Shown here: positions 48,742-58,923 of the stretch, piece by piece
Layout of the letters: each line of letters begins with the position of its first letter
Numbering within the stretch: the first letter of the stretch is position 1
Assembly: GCF_000517545.1 (NCBI RefSeq)
Contig: NZ_BAIV01000001.1
Span: 206,265 to 270,264 of the forward strand
DNA: 64,000 nucleotides
From: Bacteroides reticulotermitis JCM 10512
GTDB taxonomy: Bacteria; Bacteroidota; Bacteroidia; Bacteroidales; Bacteroidaceae
Reading direction: 5' to 3'
Position numbers and translations under genes: made by a program
Notes under the pieces: generated by a model
Databases searched by the model: none
What the model was told of the DNA's origin: nothing
Seen by the model: the letters and a program-made list of their open reading frames with translations, nothing else

Positions 48742-50114
48742 CTATACCGGTTTGGAGAAATTTTGTGCACCACCGTTATGCATCAAGGGATCGAATACCG
48801 CTGCCACATTACGCACATAGAGTGCCCCCGTATGAGTCACTTTTATTTCATTGGGAGAATAGGTAATGATACCGTCCTTCGCCATATCTTCTAATCTCGA
48901 CTCATCATAAGTCAATCGTTGCTTTATGTCGACGACCGGTATACCAATATGTTTGGCCAACTCCTCCCAATTCAAACGTTCGTTGCACATCAGCGTGGTA
49001 ATAACCTCACGTGCCAATTGTTCTTCTTCATTCAGTGTATAGCCTCTCATGACGGGGATAGCCCCTGATTGACAGCTGCAATATATTGTGGGATACTACG
49101 TGTATTCTGACTGTATGCGGCTGACAGTTGACTGATGGCTGTTACTCCGAAAGCATAGACTTGCCCAGTCGTTTCGCGGGTGCAATATCCTTGGAAGTTT
49201 CGATGAAGCATACCGTTTCTCAAAGCAATATTCAGCGAGTCGTTCGGTAGTACAAAATGATCCAATCCGATAGGTACATATCCGTGGCTACCCATCGTCT
49301 CTACAGTATGGCTGTACATTTTACTTTTATCCTCAGTTTTGGGCAGTCCCGCTTTTTCCAGAATTAGCTGGTTTTTGTTGATCCAAGGAACATGCGCATA
49401 GGAAAAGGTAACCAGTCGATCGGGTTTTAGTTCCACAGCCCGACTTATGGTCTGTGAAAAGCTTTCTACAGTCTGACCGGGAAGTCCATAGATGAAATCC
49501 ATATTAATCGATATATCATTCGTACGCAATAACTCAATGATCTCTTCAAGTGGAAGAAGTGACGGCCGTCTGTTGGCTATTTTGAGAACGGTCTCATTGA
49601 AATCCTGTACGCCGATGCTACAACGGTTGAAGCCCGCTTCAACTAATTCCAACCAATGCTTTGCTGTCAGATATCCCGGATGACATTCAATAGCTATTTC
49701 CGGTTTATCTATGCAACCGAATGTTGAAAGCAACATCTCATTGATTTCTTTCAGGAAATGCAAAGGGATAGCGGTAGGAGTACCTCCACCGTAGTGAATC
49801 TGAGCTATTTTTCGCTTCTTATCCAGTAGTGGAAGTACGGTTCTAATCTCAGCTTTTACAGCATTCATATAAGCTTCCACCACATTTTTCTTCTCCATGG
49901 GATAAGAATTGCACCCGCAGTAATAGCAGAGTTGCGGACAGAACGGAATGTGAATATAGAACGACAGATGTTCGGGAGATAATTGATTGGACGCCGCAAT
50001 AGTCTTTCTGAAATCTTCTTCCGTAAACCTTTCGTGGAAATAGTTGGCCGGAGGATAGCTCGTGTATCGGGGAGTCGGTAAGTTATATTTTGCTATTAAA
50101 TCGTCTACTTTCAT
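48742..50114 (-). pseudogene. hemN: Oxygen-independent coproporphyrinogen III oxidase, split by a frameshift
   Basis: A radical SAM enzyme of anaerobic haem synthesis, ~457 residues when joined. The 5' part (50114-49047) has KYNLPTPRYTSYPPANYF, the cluster motif IPFCPQLCYYCGC, and HYGGGTPTAIPLHFL. The 3' part (49050-48742) is the HemN_C domain: MRGYTLNEEEQLAREVITTLMCNERLNWEEL...VTHTGALYVRNVAAVFD. At ~49062-49067 (minus) the run CAGGGGCTATCCCC has one G too few. CAGGGGG would read VNQGAIPVMRGYTL and rejoin the frames. In a haem-pathway gene this is more likely an error than true loss. Confidence 0.9.
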
Positions 50115-50196
50115 GACTGGAACCTTTTGTTTATATGGAAACTACTCATTCGCATAGTCTGTATATCTGTTTTTGAAATAAAATCGTTTGTTTTCT

Positions 50197-51498
50197 TTAT
50201 GCCCGGTGCATCTTCTTAAAATAAAACCAAACATATAGAAGTGAACCTAGCGCAAAGAGAGACTCGACAACAAATAAAGTTGTGTAACCCAGATGATCTG
50301 CCAGTTTGCCACTTCCTACGGCCACCAACATACTGCTTAAATGCAACGCTACAATCTGGAGGGTGAAGTCAGTCCCTTCACGTCCTACACGTACATAATC
50401 CATGGCTATAGTATAAATCAATACTGTAGCCAGTCCGTAACTTCCCCAGAGAAAGAAGATGCCGATATAAAGATTGATTGTGCTTAACAGTCCGAAATGA
50501 GATAGTCCGGCAAAGTAAAGCCCGGTGAAAAGAATGCATATCGCATACAGCGTTGCTGCTTTTCCTCTTCCCCAACGACGGATGATGTTGCCACTGAAAT
50601 AAGAACCTATACAACCACATAACGAGCCGAAAACACTGAACATCAGTCCGATGTGAGCCATTGGATAATGCAAATCGACCAACCAGGGTTTGAGCATAGC
50701 CAGTGTGCCGATCAAACCGGAATTAAATAAAATCAAGAACGTCAATTGCGAACCGATCCTGCGCTGACGGAAGAACGAGAGCAGGTCTTTCATGCCAATA
50801 GGCACTCTTCCCGAATGTGACGTAAAGCTTTTGTCTTTATATTGATAGAGTGGGATAAGCATGATGAGTACAAATACGGACAATCCCAGAAGCGTGGAAG
50901 TCCATCCTATATATTTATACAAGACCAGCAACAAACCGCCACCGACTAATGAGCCGGCAAAGCTTCCCATACTTTGCATACTATTACCCCGGCTCCTTTC
51001 TTTGCGGTTGAAAGAGAGAGTTGTGAGTGCATCTGTGGCAATGTCCTGAGTGCCTGAGGCTACAAAAGACAATACGATGAGCACGAGAATCAGTAGGAAA
51101 TCGGTTTTCAGATTGAGTAGGGCAATGGCCAGGATTAAGAACGCGTAAACTGCCTCCGAACAGAAGATCCATTTCTTATACGTCTTCAGATTCGAGGTGT
51201 TGCGGTCTACGAGTGGTGCCCAGAGAAACTTAATGATCCAGGGCAGTTTGATACATTGAAGCAAGCCGATGGAAGTCAGTGAAAAATTATCCTCTCTCAT
51301 CAGTACCGGTAGCAAGGTGCTGAATAGACTCATCGGCACCGATTGAGCTATGTAGAGCGAGAAGAAAGTAAGAAGCTTGAATTTATGTCCCGAATCGTCA
51401 CGTTCGGAAGTCGTCGCTAGCGGATTTTCTTCGTTCACTATCTCTTGTTTATTACCTCTTCCTCTATTGACAGAGGATATAAGTGTTGATAAATTCAT
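50197..51498 (-). CDS. MFS transporter of the AmpG/RhtX-FptX type
   Basis: 433 residues with 12 predicted TM segments after a polar ~38-residue N-terminus: FFSLYIAQSVPMSLFSTLLPVLMRE, IKLPWIIKFLWAPLVDRNT, SFVASGTQDIATDALTTLSF and RGNSMQSMGSFAGSLVGGGLL. These are typical of the AmpG/RhtX/FptX permease group, which moves siderophores or muropeptides across the inner membrane. Its position 83 bp after a TonB receptor and before hemN suggests inner-membrane uptake of an iron chelate. Confidence 0.82.
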   Translation of the reverse strand: MNLSTLISSVNRGRGNKQEIVNEENPLATTSERDDSGHKFKLLTFFSLYIAQSVPMSLFSTLLPVLMREDNFSLTSIGLLQCIKLPWIIKFLWAPLVDRNTSNLKTYKKWIFCSEAVYAFLILAIALLNLKTDFLLILVLIVLSFVASGTQDIATDALTTLSFNRKERSRGNSMQSMGSFAGSLVGGGLLLVLYKYIGWTSTLLGLSVFVLIMLIPLYQYKDKSFTSHSGRVPIGMKDLLSFFRQRRIGSQLTFLILFNSGLIGTLAMLKPWLVDLHYPMAHIGLMFSVFGSLCGCIGSYFSGNIIRRWGRGKAATLYAICILFTGLYFAGLSHFGLLSTINLYIGIFFLWGSYGLATVLIYTIAMDYVRVGREGTDFTLQIVALHLSSMLVAVGSGKLADHLGYTTLFVVESLFALGSLLYVWFYFKKMHRA

Positions 51499-51581
51499 TA
51501 TCGGCGTATTTGTTTAAAACATAGTTGAGACCCATTCTTTGGGATCTTATACCTAGTATATATACTTCGGGCAACTTCCAC

Positions 51582-53624
51582 TTATAACGTAAATGAAATA
51601 GTTGTTCCAAAAGTAAGTGGTTTCCCTTTCTGCGCAAAATATTTTGTTCCCAATTGGAATAAATAAGCGGTATAGTCACGGGATGTGGCGTTTTTTATCC
51701 AAAGATCAACGGTGAAGTTCTTTTTCGTTGCAGACACTTTACCATTTAATGTCCCGTAAAAGCCTTGTCCTACTGCATTCGCCTCATTCCAATATTGATG
51801 TCCGATAGCTGTATATTGAGCAGAAAAGAGCAGATGATCGATGTAGCGGCTATGCAGATTGAACCCATAATCTCCGCCTAGCATAATAGTCTGGCGCGGA
51901 ATGTATGGCGTGTAATTGCCGGAATAGTCAGCATCGTTATATAGATACTCCCTGAACTTAGCTTCTGTGTATCCATAAGAAAGTTGCAGGTGGAGTTGTT
52001 CGATTGGTTGCGCTTTGAGCGAAAGTTCCACTCCTTTGCTATATGAGCGTCCTGCATTGGTCAAAATCTGTCCATTGGGAATCTTGTGTGAGATTTGCTG
52101 ATGTCTCCAATCAATGTAGAATAAAGCGACGTCTCCTTGAAGTTTTCCGTTGAATGCGGACGCTTTAGCTCCAACCTCATAATTCCAACTGTATTCGGGA
52201 TTGTATGTACGTTCATCTTCGGAGGAGAAGGAAACATTGAATCCACCGGTCTTATAGCCACGGGTAACGGTGGTGTATACCATATTATCTTTATCGAACT
52301 GATACTGCAAAGAGAGTTTCGGTGTAAACTGAGTAAAACTTTTGCTGTCATTCAATTGGGTGGAAAGTTCTTTCGCGGAATCTGTCAGTTTCCAGAGCGT
52401 ATAATCCTGCTTATCTCTTTCAATATCCAGCCGGACGCCCAACGTGGCCGATAGCTTTTCAATAAACAGGTCTTTCATGGTGGACTGATGATAAAAGGCC
52501 AATCCGTAAGCCGGTTCTTTGAAATCCTTCTGTGTCGTAAAGAACACCTTTCGATTTACAGTATTATAGAAACCGAAGACTCCATTTAGCCAACTATACT
52601 TCTCATTCTCTTTCGAACGCATCTCCAACTCCTGCGAGAACTGGTTTTGGCGTTGAGTCTGGATCACAAATGAATTTGCCTGAGATGTGAAGTCCTGATC
52701 AATCGCTTGGCGGTCATCCAGATTCTGGTAACCGGTCGCCGATTTAAGTATAAAATAGGGGAAAGCATAGTTAAGCGTCAACCCGGCGGTCAATACCCCT
52801 TGGCGGTACGAACTGTAATCATTATAATCCACATCATTAATAACACCGTTATCTTGGTCATACAACCCGTAAGGATATCCCCCTTGATCGGTATATTCAT
52901 AATTTATGGCTAATAAACCTTCCAGTCCATTCGTTGCTCGCCACTGTAATTTACCTTTGGCGGCTATATGATTGGAGCGGTCAACCTTATCTCCGGTATG
53001 CAGGTTCGTGAAGAAACCATCATTATGTTTGTATTTGGATGAAACGGAGTAGCCTACCTTTTCGGATATTCGTCCGTAATACGCTCCGGAGAAATCCGTC
53101 TGACCATAGTTTGCTACAGTCTGGCGGTAGTTGAAACCCGTATAATTCAAGGGGTTCTTGGTGTACACATTGATAATTCCGCCCATGGTGTTCCGCCCGT
53201 AAAGCGTACCTTGTGGACCTCGTAGCACTTCAATGCGGCTCACTTCATTCATATCGAAGTCGAATACCGACTTCTCGAAAAACGGTATCCCATCGATGTA
53301 CAGTCCCACCGATGGAGTAAGCTTCGAGCCTATTCCTCGAATATATAGGGGAGAGGTCAGCTTGGAACCATAGTCAGGAAAATATAAGTTGGGTATATAG
53401 GAGCTGATTTCTTTAAAATCGGTAATGTTACTTTTCCTTAGTTCGCCGATTGATAAGATGGATACCGAGGCCGGGATTTCTTTAAAACCCTTCTGTTCTT
53501 TATATGAAGTTACCACAACTTCATCCAGTGTTACGGATCTGTGTGTAATGGAATCTGGAATGGATACGGCTGCAAAACTTGCTTTGGCGGACATCAGGAC
53601 GGTAAGCAATAAATAATACCTCAT
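51582..53624 (-). CDS. TonB-dependent outer-membrane receptor (siderophore/iron type)
   Basis: 680 residues. Signal peptide (MRYYLLLTVLMSAKASFA), TonB-box-like region TLDEVVVTSYKEQ, plug domain (SVSILSIGELRKSNITDFKEISSYIPN ... RIEVLRGPQGTLYGRNTMGGIINVYTK) and a 22-strand barrel ending in GTTISFTL with a C-terminal hydrophobic strand. It lacks the SusC-type carboxypeptidase-like N-terminal domain, so it is a classical iron/cofactor receptor. It forms one block with the RhtX-like permease, hemN and hemG. Confidence 0.9.
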   Translation of the reverse strand: MRYYLLLTVLMSAKASFAAVSIPDSITHRSVTLDEVVVTSYKEQKGFKEIPASVSILSIGELRKSNITDFKEISSYIPNLYFPDYGSKLTSPLYIRGIGSKLTPSVGLYIDGIPFFEKSVFDFDMNEVSRIEVLRGPQGTLYGRNTMGGIINVYTKNPLNYTGFNYRQTVANYGQTDFSGAYYGRISEKVGYSVSSKYKHNDGFFTNLHTGDKVDRSNHIAAKGKLQWRATNGLEGLLAINYEYTDQGGYPYGLYDQDNGVINDVDYNDYSSYRQGVLTAGLTLNYAFPYFILKSATGYQNLDDRQAIDQDFTSQANSFVIQTQRQNQFSQELEMRSKENEKYSWLNGVFGFYNTVNRKVFFTTQKDFKEPAYGLAFYHQSTMKDLFIEKLSATLGVRLDIERDKQDYTLWKLTDSAKELSTQLNDSKSFTQFTPKLSLQYQFDKDNMVYTTVTRGYKTGGFNVSFSSEDERTYNPEYSWNYEVGAKASAFNGKLQGDVALFYIDWRHQQISHKIPNGQILTNAGRSYSKGVELSLKAQPIEQLHLQLSYGYTEAKFREYLYNDADYSGNYTPYIPRQTIMLGGDYGFNLHSRYIDHLLFSAQYTAIGHQYWNEANAVGQGFYGTLNGKVSATKKNFTVDLWIKNATSRDYTAYLFQLGTKYFAQKGKPLTFGTTISFTL

Positions 53625-53649
53625 TATCTTTCTTTATTATTTTTGCTTG

Positions 53650-53680
53650 CAAAAGTAGCGAGTTTCGATTTATGTGACAA
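53650..53680 (-). promoter_or_regulatory. Promoter of the TonB receptor-haem block
   Basis: Minus strand: TTG (53680-53678), 20 bp, TACTTTTG (53657-53650). Transcription would start near 53643, about 19 nt before the receptor ATG. I could not recognise a Fur-box-like palindrome. Confidence 0.65.
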
Positions 53681-53741
53681 TCCTCATTTATGAGGATATC
53701 ATACGACTTTATTCGATCAATCTCTTTATGGAATGTTTTGA

Positions 53742-53775
53742 AAGTGGCTACCCCAAAAAGGTTGGGCAGCCACTT
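53742..53775 (-). terminator. Terminator after the alpha-amylase gene
   Basis: AAGTGGCT (53742-53749) and AGCCACTT (53768-53775), extended inward by CCC/GGG, form a strong hairpin 17 bp after the amylase stop on the minus strand. Confidence 0.75.
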
Positions 53776-53792
53776 ATTAAATGCTGTATTTC

Positions 53793-55526
53793 TTAGTGTC
53801 CGGCTTCGTTGACCTCTTTCTCTGGCTGAGCTAAAGAAACCTTTAATATCTTTCCGCTATGAGCGCCAATTGACAAATCGGTTGCTTTGTAAGGCAGCAG
53901 AGTAATTGTTTCCTGCAAACCACTTAGCAAGTCAGTCGCTTTATACGCGTCAGATTGAGGAATCTGCAGAAAGTCGAAGGCGTGCGAAGGGATATTGATT
54001 GCCACATCCACCAACTGATGATCGAAGTTGACAGCGATTAGAAGAAGTTCGTTCTTATACTTTCGCAAGAAAACGTATTGCTTATGTTCATTGAACTTCC
54101 AACCGTTTTGATTGGCGTACATCAAATCAAAGAATACTCCCTCGGTGATGGCATGCTCCTCGTTACACAGCGTGAGTACCTTTTTGTAGACTTCATAAAT
54201 CCTTTTATACTCTTCCGACAGCATTTTGCCATCAAACTTACCACCGTTTCGCCAGCGACGAATCGTATCTACACTCCAATAATCAAAGATCGTTGTTCGT
54301 CCGTCTCGTCCGCTGAATCCTTCACTGTCCATACCCATTTCACCGAACTCCTGTCCGAAGTAAATCATCATCGGATTGGTATTCATGCAAGCGGAGATAA
54401 TCAGTCCCGGAATAGCTTTCCGGGGATCTCCGGCAAAGAAATCAGAGGCTATGCGTTGTTCGTCATGATTCTCAAGGAAATTGAGCATCCTCTTTTCTAT
54501 CCCATTCAAGTTCTGCCAGCAGCGGCTGATCATTGTGGCCGATTCGTTGCCGCAGATAACATTCCGTAAGGTATCGTATAGTCCGACCTTATCGTACAGA
54601 TAGTCAAACTTCCCACGGAACAGATAATTCCGATATTCACCCGGATTGTAAACTTCGGCAATGAACAGAACATGCGGATATACTGCTTTTACCTGAGGGA
54701 TTACCCATTCCCAGAATTCAACCGGAACCATCTCCGCCATGTCACAACGGAAACCATCAATCTTCTTCGAAGCCCAGAATAAAAGTATGTCGAGCATTTT
54801 GAACCACGTGTCCGGAGTGGGAGAGAAGTGGCAAGTTCCCCCGTTCTGGTAGTCAACCCCGTAATTAAGTTTAACTGTCTCGTACCAATCGTTTATATTT
54901 GGAGTCGCATCGAACCGGTTGTTACCGGTAGCCTTAGCCGGAAACTCCCGATAAGGTTCTGCGGCACTGCCTTTCATATCAAACAAGCCGTGAAGTTCGG
55001 ACTGAGGGATATAGTAAAAGTTATTGTAGGGACTGAATGGCTGGCTTGGGTCATCGTTTGCACCTAGGTCAGTGGTCCCATCCGGTTGTACGTCCGAGCG
55101 ATACTGACGTGCAACGTGGTTGGGCACAAAGTCGATAATCACTTGGAGTCCGGCACGATGCGTGCGTTGTACCAGATTTTCAAACTCTCTCATACGTCCC
55201 GGAACATCAGTCGCGATATCCGGGTCTATATCATAATAATCTTTGATCGCATACGGTGACCCGGCTTTTCCTTTCACAATGGCGGGATGATCGGGCTGTA
55301 TATTGTATCGGCGATAATCCGTCTGCGTAGCATGCTCGATGATGCCGGTATACCATATATGTGTTGTTCCGAGTTTTTTGATTTCTCCCAGAGCTTTGGC
55401 CGTAAAGTCTGCCATCTTACCACAACCGTTTACGCCAATATCTCCGTTGTAGCTGCAATGGTTGTTGTTGTTTCCAAACAAGCGGGTAAATACTTGATAG
55501 ATAATTATTTTATTCTTCTCATTCAT
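53793..55526 (-). CDS. Alpha-amylase-family glycoside hydrolase (GH13)
   Basis: 577 residues without a signal peptide, so probably cytoplasmic breakdown of alpha-glucans. The four GH13 regions are present: I VIIDFVPNHVAR, II GFRCDMAEMVP (nucleophile Asp), III VLFIAEVYNPG (acid/base Glu), IV FLENHDEQRIAS. An unusual N-terminus (IIYQVFTRLFGNNNNHCSYNGDIGVNGCGKM) is typical of a Bacteroidota GH13 subgroup. Followed 26 bp downstream on the same strand by nothing but its terminator; the patatin gene precedes it. Confidence 0.92.
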   Translation of the reverse strand: MNEKNKIIIYQVFTRLFGNNNNHCSYNGDIGVNGCGKMADFTAKALGEIKKLGTTHIWYTGIIEHATQTDYRRYNIQPDHPAIVKGKAGSPYAIKDYYDIDPDIATDVPGRMREFENLVQRTHRAGLQVIIDFVPNHVARQYRSDVQPDGTTDLGANDDPSQPFSPYNNFYYIPQSELHGLFDMKGSAAEPYREFPAKATGNNRFDATPNINDWYETVKLNYGVDYQNGGTCHFSPTPDTWFKMLDILLFWASKKIDGFRCDMAEMVPVEFWEWVIPQVKAVYPHVLFIAEVYNPGEYRNYLFRGKFDYLYDKVGLYDTLRNVICGNESATMISRCWQNLNGIEKRMLNFLENHDEQRIASDFFAGDPRKAIPGLIISACMNTNPMMIYFGQEFGEMGMDSEGFSGRDGRTTIFDYWSVDTIRRWRNGGKFDGKMLSEEYKRIYEVYKKVLTLCNEEHAITEGVFFDLMYANQNGWKFNEHKQYVFLRKYKNELLLIAVNFDHQLVDVAINIPSHAFDFLQIPQSDAYKATDLLSGLQETITLLPYKATDLSIGAHSGKILKVSLAQPEKEVNEAGH

Positions 55527-55552
55527 ATCTGTTTCTATATTTATCGTTTTGG

Positions 55553-56359
55553 TTATTTCCAGACTTTCCCTCTTTCAATCAAGAGATTGTCTATAATCTC
55601 ACTTGCAGTTTTATATCCCTGTTCGAATATCTCTTCAGCTTTCTCTAGTTCGGTATTACTGTATCCATAAAGATTGTACGGCTCAATCAGTAAGTCGGCT
55701 TTTTCTCTTTCGGGAAATGTATTGGCGCGGAACATAAAATGGAAAGAGCGTAGCGCTATGTTGACGATATTCATTTTATAGTCTTCCGCCATGATAGGGC
55801 TTACATTGACAGCCACCACTTTGTCGCATATTCTCCGAATGCTCGAAACGGGAAGATTCATCATCAGTCCGCCGTCTACATAATGCGAACCTTCTATATT
55901 TACAGGTGCAAAAAGTACCGGCATACAGCATGATGCGGCAACACGTTCGGCTATACTTCCCCGATGAAAATGCACCATGCGTCCATGATCGAGGTCTGTG
56001 GCAGTGATTATTAATGGAATTTGCAACTCTTCCAACTTCTGAGCTTTCAGGTTCGTTCTTAAGAAATCGACAAACTCGCTTAGTTCGAATAATCCTTTTT
56101 TGGGAATAACCAATTTCGTTAGGTCTTGAAACTTATGTCCTGTAAAATAATCAAGCACTTTATGCGGTTCATTTCCGTCGGCATAGAATACACCAGCTAG
56201 GGCCCCGGCACTGACTCCTGATATAATGTCCGGTTTGATGTCATGCTCCAGCAATGCCTGCATCACTCCCAAGTGAGCGAATCCTTTAATGAATCCACCA
56301 CTTAAAGCATATCCTATCTGATACCTTCGGTTATTCCAGTTGTCTATTTTAACCTCCAT
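55553..56359 (-). CDS. Patatin-like phospholipase
   Basis: 268 residues. Patatin signature elements: oxyanion loop ALSGGFIKGFAHLGVMQAL, nucleophile elbow GVSAGALAGVF (GxSxG), and catalytic Asp in HYVDGGLMMNLPVS (DGG). Cytoplasmic by sequence. Likely acyl hydrolase on phospholipids or related esters. It ends 26 bp before the amylase start, so the two may be co-transcribed. Confidence 0.9.
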   Translation of the reverse strand: MEVKIDNWNNRRYQIGYALSGGFIKGFAHLGVMQALLEHDIKPDIISGVSAGALAGVFYADGNEPHKVLDYFTGHKFQDLTKLVIPKKGLFELSEFVDFLRTNLKAQKLEELQIPLIITATDLDHGRMVHFHRGSIAERVAASCCMPVLFAPVNIEGSHYVDGGLMMNLPVSSIRRICDKVVAVNVSPIMAEDYKMNIVNIALRSFHFMFRANTFPEREKADLLIEPYNLYGYSNTELEKAEEIFEQGYKTASEIIDNLLIERGKVWK

Positions 56360-56712
56360 TGTCTTATTTCATTTAGTTCGCCACGAATTTAGTGAATTTA
56401 TTGGAGGTAGAGATTGATACAAGTAAAAAAACATCGGTATCTGCAAATTTATGGTCAATATAGAAGCTTGTGAGACATAGACTTCGGGGTTAGAGAAATC
56501 ACATATTTGAAACATGAATGTCAACGATTGCTCTAATTTCATAAAAAATGATATTTTCTGAAAGAAAAATAACAAAAGATAATTGCTTATCGGCGGATAA
56601 TGCTTTTATTTGCGCATTAAACAATAAAAGGTTTATTACGATTTGATTATTTCAAGTGAATCTTCTCATTTAATTGAGCATATCCATCTCTGATTAAGAA
56701 CTTCCAAGAAAC

Positions 56713-56745
56713 TTTGTTATTGAGATTATTAATTATTTATATTTG
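56713..56745 (+). promoter_or_regulatory. Candidate promoter just before the RRM gene
   Basis: TTTG (56713-56716), 21 bp, TATATTTG (56738-56745). It matches the consensus, but the ATG at 56751 is only 5 bp away, so it would yield an almost leaderless mRNA. The true promoter may be elsewhere in the AT-rich 390-bp gap 56360-56750, in which I see no other feature. Confidence 0.35.
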
Positions 56746-56750
56746 ATTTT

Positions 56751-56996
56751 ATGAATTTGTACGTTGGAAATCTTAACTACAATGTTAAGGAAGTAGATTT
56801 GAAAAATGTAATGGAAGAATACGGAACAGTTGCTTCTGTGAAACTTATTACAGATCGTGAAACTAGAAGATCAAAAGGATTTGCATTTGTTGAAATGCCG
56901 GACGATGCTGAAGCAGCTAATGCTATCAAAGAATTGAACGGTGCAGAATATGTAGGTCGTCCGATGGTTGTTAAAGAAGCATTGCCGAAAAAGTAA
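56751..56996 (+). CDS. RRM-type RNA-binding protein
   Basis: 81 residues, a single RNA-recognition motif. RNP2 is LYVGNLNYNV and RNP1 is RSKGFAFVEM, with the two aromatic positions (F, F) on the RNA-binding face. Small RRM proteins are abundant in Bacteroides, where Hfq is lacking, and are thought to act as RNA chaperones; the target RNAs are unknown. It is monocistronic with its own terminator. Confidence 0.95.
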   Translation: MNLYVGNLNYNVKEVDLKNVMEEYGTVASVKLITDRETRRSKGFAFVEMPDDAEAANAIKELNGAEYVGRPMVVKEALPKK

Positions 56997-57027
56997 TTGA
57001 CTAAGTTACTATAGCCGATGAAATTAC

Positions 57028-57059
57028 AAAAAAGGGTGTATGAAAATACATCCTTTTTT
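57028..57059 (+). terminator. Terminator of the RRM gene
   Basis: AAAAAAGGGTGTAT (57028-57041) pairs with ATACATCCTTTTTT (57046-57059) around a GAAA tetraloop, ending in a T run. Confidence 0.9.
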
Positions 57060-57137
57060 TGTGTTCAAACGGATGGAGATCTATCGAATGAGGATCGTTC
57101 TTCCCAGCGTTTTATATGTATTGAAAATAAGTGCGCA

Positions 57138-57881
57138 TTATTTTCTCATTAACCTTGGTTTCAGTCCACTCCAGATATAAGTATTCAGAAAAGAACTGTC
57201 CATGTTCTCCACCATTTGCTCGAAGCGCATAGACGGAACAGAGAAAGTTAATAATTCCGCTTTTATGCAGTTGCGCATCGCTGTGTCCATTCCACCGATA
57301 ACTGCACGTGGTTGTGATTTCTTAGCTTCGGAAAAAGCAAACGAGATCAGCCCTTCACACCCGGCTCCAAAAGGTACAATAACACTGTCTACACGCGTGT
57401 CATCATAGCAACTTAATCCGTGTAGTGCGGCGATTACATCAGGTTTGGCAAACACGCAATAGATAGCAGGCTTATCCTCTTCTGTTAGTTTGTCGAAGGG
57501 TTTAAAGATGATATAGCGTCCGGTTGGCTCAGCTTTCGGATTAATTTGGTGCATGGCATTAACCTGCTCCCTGTTCTTTTTGAAATGTTCGATCTCACAC
57601 AGCAACTTCACTGTTTTCTCTTCATGATAAGGTCCGCCGAACAAAGTTTGCATAGAACCAAAACATCCCAAGTTCTCCGTGTCAAAAGCTAGGCTATGTC
57701 CTAAATGCACACGTGCCATCTGTGCAAAAATACATGTATAGCCGCGCGAATTAGCTGATGGTGTCTTTGCATAGGTTGCTTCACATAAATCGTCTGAGTA
57801 AAATACGCCTATAGGAAGAGACGTCTCAGGAAAATACAAACTCCATCTTTCCAACAACTGTTGCTTAAAGTCTTTATTCAT
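57138..57881 (-). CDS. DUF169 family protein
   Basis: 247 residues, cytoplasmic. DUF169-type features: PIGVFYSDD near the N-terminus, a Cys-containing central region (GYTCIFAQMARV, LGCFGSMQTLFGG), and PFGAGCEGLISFAFSEAKKSQPRAVIGGMDTAMRNCI. Function not established for the family as far as I know. Divergent from the AraC gene at 58029, with a TATGTTTG -7-like element at 57918-57911, so that regulator may control it. Confidence 0.85.
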   Translation of the reverse strand: MNKDFKQQLLERWSLYFPETSLPIGVFYSDDLCEATYAKTPSANSRGYTCIFAQMARVHLGHSLAFDTENLGCFGSMQTLFGGPYHEEKTVKLLCEIEHFKKNREQVNAMHQINPKAEPTGRYIIFKPFDKLTEEDKPAIYCVFAKPDVIAALHGLSCYDDTRVDSVIVPFGAGCEGLISFAFSEAKKSQPRAVIGGMDTAMRNCIKAELLTFSVPSMRFEQMVENMDSSFLNTYIWSGLKPRLMRK

Positions 57882-58028
57882 AATCCATTAGTTAATGTTC
57901 ATACTATATGCAAACATACGGCTAATCCTCTGATGTCTTCATTTCATTAGTTCAGTAGAATATTTCATATCAGGAACTCTTATGGAGTTATTGCGTTATT
58001 ATCGTATATTTGTATGTCATTTGCAGTT

Positions 58029-58892
58029 ATGGAAACAACAATTCAGACTTCTAGCTTCGTATATGCTGACACTGATCTGCATAATCTAACAAGTACTCCT
58101 ATGTCTATATCCGGGTGCGTTGTAATGCTTTGCACTCAGGGGAAAGCCACAATCGTGACAGGGATCGAAACGCTTGAGTTAGTACAGAATGCAACCACTA
58201 TGTTTTTAAATGGATCTTCCATCCTTCTTGTCAACGCAAGCGATGACTTTAGCGTTCGGATGTGGAGCATTTCTTATGCGTTGTATGAAGAGATCATACC
58301 AAGCATTCCCCCGGCATTCGTCGATTTCTTAACTAAAATTCCAGCTTATATTCATTCGTCGGAAGCTCTTTCATTGCAATTTGTGCGTGTATCCATGGAT
58401 ATGGCCCAATTACTGTATCTGGAAAGAAGTTTGCAAACAGCTTCAACCCGTATCAAGAACTTTGCATTGAACTACATACTTTATCTTTTTGATTATATCA
58501 GTCCTTTTCTAAAATCGAGTTTGAATGCATACGTTAACCGGGAATATATGTATCGCAGATTTATTGCCGACATCTATAATTTCTGTGAACAAGAGCACGA
58601 TCTGCAATTTTATGCATCCCGGTTGTGTATCAGTAAGCGCTATCTCTCGCAAATTGTTAGAGAAAACGCTCCCGAACAAACTCCTAAACAGCTTATTGAT
58701 AAACAATTGATATTCAAAGTTAAATCGTTATTAGCTTCTACCGATTTAACCATAACTCAAATAGCCGACCAACTGCATTTCCCTGATCAGTCCTATTTAA
58801 GTCGTTTCTTTAAGCGTCATACAGGCATTTATCCTTCCGAATATAAAAAGTCCGTCAAGCGAATACAATTAATTAGTGTAAAGGGGTTCTAA
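58029..58892 (+). CDS. AraC-family transcriptional regulator 1
   Basis: 287 residues from METTIQTSS. A variable N-terminal sensory/cupin-like part (SISGCVVMLCTQGKATIVTG) is followed by a C-terminal double HTH: FYASRLCISKRYLSQIVRENAPEQTPKQLIDKQL and LTITQIADQLHFPDQSYLSRFFKRHTGIYPSEYKK. An ATG at 58014 is in frame, but it lies 2 bp after a TATATTTG -7 element (58005-58012) and would fall upstream of the transcription start, so I prefer the second ATG. Likely regulator of the divergent DUF169 gene. Confidence 0.88.
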   Translation: METTIQTSSFVYADTDLHNLTSTPMSISGCVVMLCTQGKATIVTGIETLELVQNATTMFLNGSSILLVNASDDFSVRMWSISYALYEEIIPSIPPAFVDFLTKIPAYIHSSEALSLQFVRVSMDMAQLLYLERSLQTASTRIKNFALNYILYLFDYISPFLKSSLNAYVNREYMYRRFIADIYNFCEQEHDLQFYASRLCISKRYLSQIVRENAPEQTPKQLIDKQLIFKVKSLLASTDLTITQIADQLHFPDQSYLSRFFKRHTGIYPSEYKKSVKRIQLISVKGF

Positions 58893-58923
58893 ATAAAAAA
58901 AGTCAAGTTTCGATTATATTTTT

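Noticed and set aside
48742..49050. Independent small hypothetical protein
   Set aside because: Its sequence is the HemN C-terminal domain, and it joins the hemN frame upstream after a one-base correction.
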